Assembly: GCA_024114885.1 (NCBI GenBank)
Contig: CP099418.1
Span: 1,240,001 to 1,304,000 of the forward strand
Direction: 5' to 3'
Length of the DNA stretch: 64,000 nucleotides
DNA from: Septoria linicola
Lineage: Eukaryota > Ascomycota > Dothideomycetes > Mycosphaerellales > Mycosphaerellaceae
Of the stretch, positions 45,383 through 54,935 are shown piece by piece. Each line of letters starts with the position of its first letter. Within the stretch, counting starts at the first letter, position 1. The notes under the pieces were generated by a model. It searched no databases and was not told where the DNA came from. It was given only the letters and a program-made list of their open reading frames with translations. A program made the translations under genes and the position numbers.

Positions 45383-46801
45383 GATTATGGTGGTTTGTGG
45401 TGAGAATAGCGACGTCGTGTGAAGGTCGTGCAGCTCTTGCGCACGTTTGCTTGTGATGTCGCAGGAGTTCGGAAAGTCACGGGATCTTCCATGAGCCGAC
45501 AACTGACTTCGTCGACAAATTGGAACCCTTGAGCCAAGCTGCCTCTGCGGATGCAAATCGCGTGCATGTCGCATAGTAGAGCTCAGTGCCACGGAAGAGT
45601 CATTGTAGAGGGAAGCATGGAGGGAGCATCAGTGCTATCTTCGTGACCGCCAGAGACCGACATAAGATGGTTGTGCTACGTTACTGGTGCCTGCCATTAC
45701 GAAGAGACGGAAACATGAGGGGTTGAAAACATTTGTAGCAGAAGCCATGGAGTCTGCCTAGAGAGCTTCTCTGGCCATATCGATCCAACCCTATCCTGCA
45801 GGCTCATGTCTGCCTTCCCAGACCAGCAATGCAACCGCTACGATGAAGCAGTTTCTAGATGCTCTCCTTCGGACACCAGGCGTCGACGCGCAGCTGGTTC
45901 TCGTTGCCGTGCTTTGGTTCGTGCGCCGCGCAACATGGTGTTCTGCTGTGCACGATACCTTGATTATGAGGCTGTCCATGGACAGCAGGAAACTCCATGC
46001 GATTTGCAAGATTATCTGCTTCACGCAACGACACGAAATCTTGGAGGGTCGCACCTTATAACACATCTTCAGCCAGTCTGCTTTTGGTTTGGTGCCTACC
46101 ACCTTCAAGCCGTCAAGCCCTCAAGCTTCAAGCAGAATCACGATTGATTTTGAGTCGGACAACGTCTGCGAGGCACATCAGGGAGGCTTTCACGGACTTC
46201 GTGATGAATGGTATGGCATGGCCGTGCACCGGGCGGAAGGCTATTTCGTGAGGTGACAATCTCTTGTCAACAATAGCTTCACACAAAAGCGGATGGCTAT
46301 TGTAGACTGTTGTGACAGTAAGTACAATTTACTATTGTCAACTAAGCACTGCATGTGCTTTTATATTCCGAAGCCCTCACCTCACATTTCTTGACCGATA
46401 CTCAACGGACGAAACTTCACCTTGTCGCCAGTCGCATATCGGTGCACCATTGAAAGTTGCTCGCACCGGCTCCACACTGCTAAACATCTGCAATCGAGCA
46501 CAAGATCAATCAGAGGCCATCAAGAAGGTGAACAATCTGTTCGTAGCACGGCGCAGCGCACGAGCCTTGCCGCGTTTGCCTCTCAAACCTGCACTAAAGC
46601 TCAGCACACTCGACATCTACACAGCCCAGCAACCACAACTCGACTCGAAGCATCCATTGCTTCGCAATTCAACGACTCGCTCGACGACCTTGCAGCGCTC
46701 GCATTGCAACACCCGATACACGCGCGCTACAGCACCTCCTAACGTAAGTCATCTTCACGACATCTCCAACGCGATCCTGCGGTGCCGCGGCGTTCGGCAA
46801 T
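45383..46801. other. Intergenic / 5' region, about 1.4 kb
   Basis: Divergent upstream regions of ATP5 (-) and the zinc-finger gene (+). A GTAAGT at about 46744 could be a 5'UTR intron donor. ORFs here show no domains. Confidence 0.45.
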
Positions 46802-48116
46802 ATGGGTTGCAAGGAAACTGGGCATTCTCACGCCTGGCCGACGGACGGTGTTCTTGTGATTCAGAGATGCGAGATTAGGTGCAACTTTTGTACGGGCCAC
46901 AAGGCCATCAAAGAGTGGAAATACGCCTGGTTCCTGAGACGGCACGTGCGTGCGATCCATTGCAAAGGCGGTAAAGGTGAAAAGTATGATCTGGAGGTTT
47001 CTACGCAGTGGTACGTATTCACAGCACAATTCGCGCTTGTCATCACTTGAATTGCTGACGCTGCTGCAGGAAAGCCAAGTCCGACCAAGACAAGATCAAC
47101 AAGAAAGCCGCGAAGAAACCAAAGCCGAAGAAGATCAAAGTCAAGGATGAGGATGATGAGGAGGAAGACTTGGGAGACGAGGAAGAAGCCGAGGACGAAG
47201 TGGCCACTGAGGGGGCAATATCCAAGGGAAAGAGTCCTTCTACTCCATGGGTTCAGCAACCCATCTATCGAGGTAAGCCGAAACAAGTGCAACTCGTCTC
47301 GTGTGACAGGATACTTGTCGAGGAATCGCGCTCTCATGATTTATATGCTAACCTCACTTAGACCTTCCGAATCAATTTCCGGGAATGCCCGGTGGCTTCC
47401 AGCACGTCAATCCTCGAGACATTCACTTCGACCAAGCTCTCGCATTTGGCGATCAAGACGTGGATACTCTCATCGACCACAAGAAGGTCGACTCATTGCT
47501 CAATGACGAGCACATCCTTGCGTTCCTCACGGCCCACTCACGCAAGGCTCCCACTACCAATAGCCGTGGTGCAGCTCCAGCGATCAAAGCTGAGCTAGAT
47601 GAGGAAGACGATGCCATGAAGCGCGAGTCTGGGGAGGAGGTCGTCAACCTTGATGACCAGCTCGACCCGGCTCTGAGAGCACAAGACACGTACGACAGCG
47701 AAATTGCGCTTCAGCAGAGCGCAGACTTCTACGGCCTGGACGAGAACGGCGACAGTATCTATCAAGACGGCTTTGGCATCGGCCGTGACCTCACCTGCGA
47801 TGACCGGTACTACATGTCTGATTACACCGAGCCGTCTGATACGGAGAGCTTCTGGAGTTCTGACATCCCTCTTGCACAAATGTCGAGCCTGGCAAACACT
47901 CACAACGTCGCCAAGCCAGTCGTCAGCGAGGAGGTTATACACGCTATGGGTAGCCTCGAGGCAGTCACAGAAGAGCTACGTAAGGAGGGTATATCGACCC
48001 CCGAGATGTCATTCGCATTCAACAGTTACGCTCGCGTTCTCGAGCTCCATGAAGATAGCAGTGCTCAGCAGTTGCACACTAACCGAAGCGCTGACGAGCA
48101 CATGGAGCTCGATTGA
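46802..48116 (+). CDS. Protein with single C2H2-type zinc finger and acidic region
   Basis: Exons 46802-47010, 47070-47272 and 47362-48116 (388 aa). Residues 23-54 contain CEIRCNFC...RRHVRAIHC, a C2H2-like finger. A Lys-rich stretch (KKAAKKPKPKKIKVK) suited to nuclear import follows, then a Glu/Asp-rich stretch. The C-terminal half has no recognised domain. Probably a nuclear, DNA- or RNA-associated protein; function unknown. Confidence 0.65.
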
Positions 48117-48455
48117 AGTGCAGTCTCCGGAAGGAGACGTCATGTCTTCTGAGCTGGATCTCGGAAGCGCAAAGCACGATTAAATGACAGTCATTCTAAG
48201 GAGCATTCGGCGTGGCAACGGTACAACGCACATGGCTGTGCACCGTCTCCAAAGCGCTGTCGAGCTACTCGCAGCCGACTTTCGTTCATGGCATCAATAT
48301 TGGGACTCGACGTCCAGAGGAAAGCGAAAAGCACGTTATATAGTGCCAAAGACTTGCTTGGTTCTATTGCGAGTTTCCTTCATCTCCTTCCCAACACGCT
48401 TGACTGTTCATTGTCATCATTCATCCGGCGGTCGTGCAAGTCGTGCAAGTGTCTT
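48117..48455. other. Intergenic, convergent gene ends
   Basis: 3' regions of the zinc-finger gene and the small unknown gene. Nothing else was recognised. Confidence 0.45.
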
Positions 48456-49054
48456 CTACTCTCTATTAATGGCAACGCCCTCCTCAAGGTCCTCATCCTC
48501 CTGCTGTGCGGCGTCGACCTTGGTTGCTTCGGTACCTGGTCTCGATGACCCCTCTGTTGCTTGCGCTCTATTTGTACTGGGCCCAATAGGCTGCCCTCCA
48601 GCAGGACTCTCCTGTACTTCCGCACCTGTCCCTGAGCTGACTCGTGCTTTGCCTTTACGATGTGCATTCCACTGTTGTGGAGGCTTGACCGCATGAGGCG
48701 TGAAGTCTTCTTGCCAGTGGACATTCGCTTCCTCTTGCTCGGGAGTCAATCCTGCGAGAATGCACTGAAAATGTATGCGTGTTTGTGTCAACGTCTGACC
48801 AAGGGATGAAGTTAGCAAAGGAAGCCGGACCACGGACTGGCAAATTGTTTCTGGCTCACCTCGCACCGGTCGTACGAGTACCATGCCAACTTCTCGTAGC
48901 TTTGCAGTATTTCTGCGGCTTCATTGCGTCTACGCAGAGACTCGATAGATTCTGTTCTTGGAGTCTGACGAGTGGCCCTCGATAGGTATGCGCCCATGCT
49001 TGAGTTGGTACTGCGATTCTTGGAGGAAGAGCTGGGTTGAGATCGTGAAGACAT
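48456..49054 (-). CDS. Small protein of unknown function
   Basis: Exons 49054-48860 and 48794-48456 (177 aa), joined across a 65-nt GTGAGC...GCTAAC...TCAG intron. The N-terminus is Ser-rich. A helical block spans the splice (EAAEILQSYEKLAWYSYDRC then ETLTQTRIHFQCILAGL). The C-terminus is charged and disordered-looking. I do not recognise the family. The clean splice and continuous helix support a real gene. Confidence 0.6.
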
Positions 49055-49730
49055 CTTCGCTGTTGTGGGCAGAGGCGAGGTTAAGTATCACAGTCGTGCT
49101 TCTCACATGCAGTGGCTACCCGTCTCTCCTGCATACAATCCATGAAGATAGCTTGCCATTCTGTACTTGTGACTGATATGTCTGCAGGAATTATATTGCC
49201 TGTGCAGGCGACGTGCATATGCTTGGGGTCGCCAGTACTTGTGGCAGCCGAGTCTGGCGCTGTAACTAATGTTCTCTCTCCACAAGACAAGGATAAAGGA
49301 GAAAAGATGCAGCTTTGATGCCACGAGCACGAGCACGCGTTTCATACCATTCCTATCTCGCGACGACGCTTGGCAGAGCCGCTAGCAAAGGTTACACTAA
49401 CTACACGACCTCCACATCTGTGCAATGGAGGCTGACGATTGAACTTGTTCATTTTCTTGTTCAGCCTGTCGTTCTTCTTTCTTCTTGTATGTACTAATAG
49501 AATTCGCTCTTTGATCTACTCTGGCCACCGAGCGCTGCATTCACGGCTGAGCATTCGGGAAGGAGCATTGCGTGAAGACAGAACGCGTGGCAGGAGTTCT
49601 GTACTGTAGCGACTTTGCACAGAAGCAGAGACGTTTGATTGTTGCACACGCGAATGCGCACCTAATTACGAGTACGGCTGCTGGCCAGCACCCACGACGA
49701 CGATCACCGCGAGACTTGTCCCTTCCCACA
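49055..49730. other. Divergent promoter region
   Basis: 5' regions of the small unknown gene (-) and the type II membrane protein (+). The downstream frame is open from 49572 with a GTG, but the first sensible ATG is 49731. Confidence 0.45.
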
Positions 49731-51593
49731 ATGGCGCCACGGAATCCATGCTCTCTCCTACCTCGCAGGATGCAGGTCGTGGTCTCGCTAGCATTCGTGA
49801 TTGTCGTCTGCATCGTCTACCTTGGCACTTCGAATGCAGACGACTACGATGGGCTGGTGCAGAAGCTGCCGTATGGGCCAAAGCTGGAAGAGGGCGTCCA
49901 CAAGGCTGTCGAGGAGTCGCAACACATTGTCGACCACATCCCATTGATAGGCACCCCTGCACACAAACCTCCGCCTGATCAAGCAAATAGTAGTAGCGGC
50001 GAGACCAAGTGGTATAGTGATTGGAAGTGGAAGAACCCCTTTAGCAGCAGTGTCGTTTACGATGAAGAGCGTGCAGTGTTGCCGCCTCTGCAGGATCGCC
50101 CACCTGTCTACACTTATTACGACAAGAGCATGCGTCGGAAGGATGAGAAGAGTAAGAAGGCGGAACAAGAGTTGCTGCAGATCTGGCGAAAGGCTTGGTG
50201 GGCGAAAGGCTTCCGCCCAGTGGTGCTCAGCAGGAGCGACGCGATGCACAACCCATTGTTCCGGACAGTCCAGGGATTGCAGATGCAAAAGTCTTTTGAG
50301 CATGAGGTTATGCGATGGCTGGCTTGGGGCAGCATGCGAGGCGGCATCCTCACGAACTTCATGGCAGTCCCAATGGCAGCATACGACGATCCGTTGCTCA
50401 CCTTCTTGCGTCGCGCGGAGTATCCAGAGCTCACCCGCTACGAAGGCCTAGACAACGGACTCTTCGTTGGCAGTCTTGATCACATCGATGCTGCGCTCAA
50501 GGAAGCATTCCGATCTTCAGCCATCAAGCGAGTCAAATTCATCGACGAAGCGCTGCCAGATGACATGATGAAGGTCGATCCGAAGCACGATGGTATCGCT
50601 TTCTACAGTAATCGAACGATCACAGCGAAGTACGAGTCGATACAAGAGAAGTTGAACGATAAAACAACCATTGGCGATGGCCTTGCCATGTTACCGGCTC
50701 TCATCAACAGCCACTTGCATTTGACATGGCAGAATATCTTTTCCAGAGGCATTGCAGTGGTCAAGCCATTGCCGGAGCATACGTCCGCGATCGTCGAACC
50801 AGCCATAGACATTGCACGCAACCTATCGCAGTGTGCCAATTCGCCAATACCGGCCTCTTGTCCGCCCAATAGGCCAAGGTGCAGACCATGCGTGTCCAAC
50901 AATGTGCCTATTACAGCCTCGAAATACTTCCGGAATGAGACTGATCTGTTTCAGATTGGTACTGTACCTCACCCACTGACAATACAGACGCTTGTAAAGC
51001 AGAATGACGATTGGAATGTGTCATCCATTCGGCGCAGTACCGCAAGAGATATCTGGGTCCTGGCTGCCACGAAACTAGTACTCGGCACAGGCATATCTTC
51101 TTTTGCTCGCCTCCCAACCATGAAACAAGCAGTAGCATCAGAGATCGGCAGTTATCGCTCACTGTGGCTGTCTGCGGAAGACCCTCCTATCACAGACAAC
51201 GAGCTCGACTGGATTCTGGGTTTCCAAGTGCCCCGGGACCCTCTTCCTGATGGCAAAAGTGAAACGCCTGTTCCAGGTCCAGAAAGGCGACCCGCTGCTC
51301 CGAGGCCAGAATATGGCGGTGGTCCGATACCGACGAAAGAAGATCTGAAGCGAGAAGCCACACTTTGGGAGTCGAGCAAGATTCATTTACAAGGAGGAGA
51401 AAAAGGTGGTGTTGAAAGCGCAATTATTAATAAGCGGACAATTGAGGCCTGGAACTTGGCAGATACGGAGATCTGGAAGTTCGTCCGGGCATGGAATGCT
51501 CGACGCAGCCTAGAGCGAACAGCATGGCAGAAAGAGGAAGCATCGTTTCAAGGCAAGGGCGTTTTCGACAGATGGAAGGACAAGATCGCTTGA
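49731..51593 (+). CDS. Type II membrane protein, probably Golgi, function unknown
   Basis: Single exon, 620 aa from ATG 49731. A short basic N-terminus (PRNPCSLLPRRM) precedes one hydrophobic signal anchor (VVVSLAFVIVVCIVYLG), followed by a long lumenal part. This is the layout of fungal Golgi glycosyltransferases. The lumenal part has blocks such as WWAKGFRPVVLSRSDAMHNP and FEHEVMRWLAWG that resemble sugar-transferase-type folds, but no DxD-centred family was identified with confidence. Paired Cys (ASCPPNRPRCRPC) suggest disulfides. Confidence 0.7.
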   Translation: MAPRNPCSLLPRRMQVVVSLAFVIVVCIVYLGTSNADDYDGLVQKLPYGPKLEEGVHKAVEESQHIVDHIPLIGTPAHKPPPDQANSSSGETKWYSDWKWKNPFSSSVVYDEERAVLPPLQDRPPVYTYYDKSMRRKDEKSKKAEQELLQIWRKAWWAKGFRPVVLSRSDAMHNPLFRTVQGLQMQKSFEHEVMRWLAWGSMRGGILTNFMAVPMAAYDDPLLTFLRRAEYPELTRYEGLDNGLFVGSLDHIDAALKEAFRSSAIKRVKFIDEALPDDMMKVDPKHDGIAFYSNRTITAKYESIQEKLNDKTTIGDGLAMLPALINSHLHLTWQNIFSRGIAVVKPLPEHTSAIVEPAIDIARNLSQCANSPIPASCPPNRPRCRPCVSNNVPITASKYFRNETDLFQIGTVPHPLTIQTLVKQNDDWNVSSIRRSTARDIWVLAATKLVLGTGISSFARLPTMKQAVASEIGSYRSLWLSAEDPPITDNELDWILGFQVPRDPLPDGKSETPVPGPERRPAAPRPEYGGGPIPTKEDLKREATLWESSKIHLQGGEKGGVESAIINKRTIEAWNLADTEIWKFVRAWNARRSLERTAWQKEEASFQGKGVFDRWKDKIA

Positions 51594-51753
51594 AATAGAA
51601 GAAATGGCAGGCGTTTGCGATCGATCTACTAAGCGCTGTTCCTTCTTCCTGTCGTGGCAAGCATCTCATTTGGACAGTGCTGCTGGCCATCGTGCAATCT
51701 CATCAGAAGTGCTGGCATTCTTTGGTCTTGACACGTACCCGACATTGCTAATC

Positions 51754-54087
51754 ATGGCCAATGCAGCTCAGACGGCTGGGTGGCTAGAGGAAGAGCACGC
51801 TGAAGCGGTCGTGGAGGCCTCTGCGCTTTCCTTTGCTCAATCTCCTTTACTACCTGCTGTGGAGAGGAGACTTGCAGCGGATTTATACGAGCTGGAAGCG
51901 CCTGTACCGAAACCCTTCACCACTGGAGACGATGACGATGGTTGGATTGATAATGACCCGACACGTTTCAGGAGAAGGATACGGCCGTTGAGGCGCAGGC
52001 GCCGGCGCAGAGACAGAAATGTCGTGGAAGCCTCACAAGATGCATTGCCCACATCCTCGCGGCCACAGCTCCCGGAAGTCCCAGTCCCGTTTCGTGTAAT
52101 ATCATGGCAAAGTGCTCAGCAGTCGAACATTGTGTCTACTGCGATCACCAAGCCTAAACGCGCAGCGACCACTCCGCTCACACCTGTGCTGTCTCCGTTG
52201 ACGGAATTGCCACCAGTCGAGGGCGCGTTACATGCTTTGCGCCATCATCGTTTGGAGCGGCCACTTAAAGCAGCAGAGGCTGCGTATGCAAAAGCTTGCG
52301 ACTTTGACCACAGAGGTGATTACAATTTCGCGTATGACTACTACGAGCTAGCGCAGCGGAATTTGCTGTTGTGCTTGGAGCTGGACGTCACAGCTGGAGT
52401 TAGGCAAGAGATGCAAACACAGCTAGACCGCGTTCTTGAGGTTCTCGCGGAGCTCAGTAGCGCAAGAATTCCAGGCGAAGACGTTAGACGACTAGGAAGG
52501 CCTGTTTTCGACTACTCGCTGGTTATGAGGGCACGAAAGGAGGCTGGCAGCGTCAAGTTTCGAGGCGTGGGCGGCTCATCGTCTACCCACCACGCGTCGC
52601 CCTTATCGCCATCCACTCAGGCGACACATCTCTTCAATGTCCCTTCGCCACCCACTAATCCTGCCATGGGGACGCCCTGGAGTCCAGTAGAGCGAGCAAG
52701 GACCGCTTCTTTGCCAGATGGTCGGGAACGTCGAGCCACTCCGTTAGCTAGTCGTCAAAGCACCACCTTACCTGATCGTCAAGGGACTCCAGTGCCAGGC
52801 AACTCGAGGTCAACTTCTCCAGCTACCAACAGTCGTGCCTCAACCCCATCGGAAGAGCTGCGTAAGCTTTCGCCGGAACATCCTCGAAGGGGCCTCAGTG
52901 CATATGTCCCTGCTGAGGTCGATGACCCACGTGCTCTCAAATCACGAGCAGAACATGACCCAAATTTCGTCCCTCGGCCGTGCTATCAGAGTTCAGACAT
53001 CTGGCATCGGGATGTGAACACGTCGAGCAAAAGTGTCACACGGCAGATAGTGGCACACCACCTACGGGATGCCGGGAACCCATCGTGGCAAAAGGATACT
53101 TTCTGGGATGCCACTGGTACCTACCACGGAGCGGACGCCATATCCAAGAACACTGAGATCGAATTACTTCGGCAAAGCAACCCTCGCTGCGCAATTTCTC
53201 TACCAGCGGGCATCGATTCTGGCAACGATGACGAGGACGACGACGAGCAAGAGGAAGAGGAAGAGGACGACGATGACTTCGATGTTGAAGCAGCTGTACT
53301 CCACCCAGAGCAGGACCGTGCTTCTGGAGCCATCAACGATTCTTTAGCCGGAAAACATTCTTGCGCGACTTGTGGACGCAATCGAGGGCCTCAAGGTTCG
53401 TTCTGCTTCCCATGCAATACTTGCAAGATGTACTGGTACTGCTCAGAGCCATGTCTCAGGATGAAGACTCGCTGCCACTCTGGGAGTTGCGCATTGCTAT
53501 CGGCGAGGCCGAACAAGCGCAAAAGTCCAGAGGTTTCCAGAGCGGAGGACGTTGACAAAGGTATTGCAGCTTACATAGATGTGTTGGGCAAGGACGACCG
53601 AAAGAACAAATTACCGCGCTTGACCACCCAACCTGTCGGCTCATTATTCTCGTGGCGGCCTGCAAGTCACGATGGTCAGCTCGCACGAGATGAAGAAGCT
53701 GCGAGACGGAACAGTGAACAGACGCGTCGATTGCACGGCGAGGGTCTATTAATGGCGGCTATTGCCGGTCGGCCAGCACGTGCTAGCAATGGCAAGTATG
53801 CCAATAATGAGAGTCCTCAATCGAAGGCAGACGAAGAACGCCAACTTCAGACTGCGCTCCTGAATAGCATGTCTTCACCGACTCATGCCGCTAGCACCTC
53901 AAGAGCTGCAGATCCGCCCACTGCACCAGAAGGGAGGCGGGTAGATGCTATCCGATACAGCAAAGACTACCACCGTACAATCGAGTACCTTTGCACTCTC
54001 GGCCGACCGGAACGGACTCGCTGGATCGATGGGTTTGACATCAGCCGAGACCGGCAGCCTTGGGCAGCCACGATCGAGACATTCTAG
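51754..54087 (+). CDS. MYND-type zinc finger protein; frame continues past the stop
   Basis: 777 aa from ATG 51754 (context ATCATGGCC). An in-frame ATG at 51604 is only 10 nt after the upstream stop and is less likely. An Arg-rich stretch (RRRIRPLRRRRRRRDRN) precedes a helical hairpin resembling a MIT domain (AAEAAYAKACDFDHRGDYNF). A Ser/Pro-rich linker and an acidic run (DDEDDDEQEEEEEDDDD) follow, and then a MYND-like finger: CATCGR, FCFPCNTC, WYCSEPC, CHSGSC. MYND fingers bind proline-rich partner proteins. The TAG at 54085-54087 does not look like a natural end, because the same frame continues with coding character. Confidence 0.75.
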   Translation: MANAAQTAGWLEEEHAEAVVEASALSFAQSPLLPAVERRLAADLYELEAPVPKPFTTGDDDDGWIDNDPTRFRRRIRPLRRRRRRRDRNVVEASQDALPTSSRPQLPEVPVPFRVISWQSAQQSNIVSTAITKPKRAATTPLTPVLSPLTELPPVEGALHALRHHRLERPLKAAEAAYAKACDFDHRGDYNFAYDYYELAQRNLLLCLELDVTAGVRQEMQTQLDRVLEVLAELSSARIPGEDVRRLGRPVFDYSLVMRARKEAGSVKFRGVGGSSSTHHASPLSPSTQATHLFNVPSPPTNPAMGTPWSPVERARTASLPDGRERRATPLASRQSTTLPDRQGTPVPGNSRSTSPATNSRASTPSEELRKLSPEHPRRGLSAYVPAEVDDPRALKSRAEHDPNFVPRPCYQSSDIWHRDVNTSSKSVTRQIVAHHLRDAGNPSWQKDTFWDATGTYHGADAISKNTEIELLRQSNPRCAISLPAGIDSGNDDEDDDEQEEEEEDDDDFDVEAAVLHPEQDRASGAINDSLAGKHSCATCGRNRGPQGSFCFPCNTCKMYWYCSEPCLRMKTRCHSGSCALLSARPNKRKSPEVSRAEDVDKGIAAYIDVLGKDDRKNKLPRLTTQPVGSLFSWRPASHDGQLARDEEAARRNSEQTRRLHGEGLLMAAIAGRPARASNGKYANNESPQSKADEERQLQTALLNSMSSPTHAASTSRAADPPTAPEGRRVDAIRYSKDYHRTIEYLCTLGRPERTRWIDGFDISRDRQPWAATIETF

Positions 54088-54483
54088 CAGAACCATGTTG
54101 GCAGCCGCTTTTCGAAGGAGCTAGTGGTATATCCAGAGCGAAACGTTCGAGACCGAACCAAGAGACCGTACTAGTATCACACTGCGCCATCACCGTTCCG
54201 TCGAGAGATCGTGGGCGTGACTCGTGCGGCAGATCGGCTTTCTTTCTACTATCACGTTCACAAGCCTGGAAAGCAGTACAAAGTTGCCGAGTCGGACATG
54301 ATCCCAGCGCAAGATCTGGGACCAGAGTGGAATAATGCCATTACCGAGTACTGGAACAGGGTTGGATGGACCGGAACTTGGCTGAATGTTGAGGCACGGA
54401 ATAGAGCACGACAAGGAGTACGCGTGGCGATAATGTCCGAGAGGCTGGACTCTGTGCTGGGTGGTGTGCGGAAAAAGCGATAG
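54088..54483 (+). other. In-frame coding-like extension of the MYND gene beyond two TAG codons
   Basis: Same frame as the MYND ORF. It reads 27 codons (QNHVGSRFSKELVVYPERNV...), a second TAG at 54169-54171, then 103 open codons to TAG 54481-54483. These include hydrophobic/aromatic patches (LSFYYHVHKPGKQY, EYWNRVGWTGTWLNVEARN). No intron with compatible phase removes both stops. Either the gene has two nonsense mutations, or the transcript is read through or edited. Confidence 0.55.
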
Positions 54484-54689
54484 TCAGAAAGAAGTCAGAA
54501 AGCAGGAAGGCGGATGCGCTCCCATGTGATGATGTTCGTGATGACCATGGTGAAGGAGAGTGTAGTATCTCTAGTCAGGCATAGCTCAAATCCATCTGTG
54601 CTGTTTTCCATACACAACATGCTACCGTAATGTGTCTTTGGTACAAGTGTGCGCTCTCGTCCTGTCAGTGCCATCGATATTGTCAGGAT

Positions 54690-54698
54690 TATATACGG
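54690..54698 (+). promoter_or_regulatory. TATA-like element upstream of tRNA-Arg
   Basis: TATATACGG begins 34 bp before the first tRNA base and shares TATATACG with the tRNA-Asp upstream element. Confidence 0.5.
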
Positions 54699-54729
54699 TA
54701 AGAGCTTGACCTACAGTATGATTGGTCCG

Positions 54730-54783
54730 GTTAGTACATCCGCTTTACACCACACCATCGAATGGTTGCTAACAATTCCGCAG
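54730..54783 (+). other. GT-AG intron in the acceptor stem of tRNA-Arg (54 nt)
   Basis: Begins GTTAGT, branch GCTAAC at 54768-54773, ends TTCCGCAG. Removal joins GGTCCG to TTGGCCC and completes the acceptor stem. Confidence 0.8.
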
Positions 54784-54813
54784 TTGGCCCAATGGTAAGG
54801 CGTCTGACTACGA

Positions 54814-54825
54814 TTCTACGATCAT
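54814..54825 (+). other. Canonical-site intron at 37/38 of tRNA-Arg (12 nt)
   Basis: TTCTACGATCAT lies after CTACGA and before A-TCAGG. It contains a second copy of CTACGAT, so it may have arisen by local duplication of the anticodon loop. Confidence 0.55.
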
Positions 54826-54845
54826 ATCAGGAGATTCTGGGTTCG

Positions 54846-54899
54846 GTGAGTGCTATCAAGCCTGCCACAACATGGAATAACTGCTAACAACCTTCGCAG
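54846..54899 (+). other. GT-AG intron in the T loop (B box) of tRNA-Arg (54 nt)
   Basis: Begins GTGAGT, branch GCTAAC at 54883-54888, ends CTTCGCAG. Removal restores the invariant TTCGATC loop. Its 3' half is similar to intron 54730-54783. Confidence 0.85.
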
Positions 54900-54930
54900 A
54901 TCCCCAGGCGGACCTACGCATGCAACATTC

Positions 54931-54935
54931 TTTTT
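54931..54935 (+). terminator. Pol III T-run terminator of tRNA-Arg
   Basis: TTTTT, 15 bases after the discriminator position. Confidence 0.6.

Larger units (their letters stand above)
54724..54915 (+). tRNA. tRNA-Arg(ACG) interrupted by three introns
   Basis: Exons 54724-54729, 54784-54813, 54826-54845 and 54900-54915 join to a 72-nt cloverleaf. The acceptor GGTCCGT pairs with GCGGACC, with base 73 a T. The D arm is GCCC-AATGGTA-AGGC (the 13-22 pair is C-A). The anticodon arm is TCTGA-CTACGAA-TCAGG. The T arm is CTGGG-TTCGATC-CCCAG. The body matches eukaryotic tRNA-Arg(ACG) closely (TGGCCCAATGG, GCGTCTGACTACG, AGATTCTGGGTTCG). Intron 1 (54 nt) splits the acceptor stem after base 6. A 12-nt intron is at 37/38. 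The third intron (54 nt) splits the T loop and B box as GGTTCG|ATCC. Both long introns have textbook GT...GCTAAC...CAG signals. A TTTTT terminator follows. An inactivated gene is possible but would not explain the exact junctions. Confidence 0.88.

Noticed and set aside
46312..46878. 188-codon ORF upstream of the zinc-finger gene
   Set aside because: No domain is seen, composition is random-like and it overlaps the zinc-finger start in another frame; more likely 5' flank.
51604..51753. Earlier ATG for the MYND gene
   Set aside because: It is only 10 nt after the preceding stop codon, leaving no 5'UTR of its own; the ATG at 51754 has better context. It cannot be excluded.
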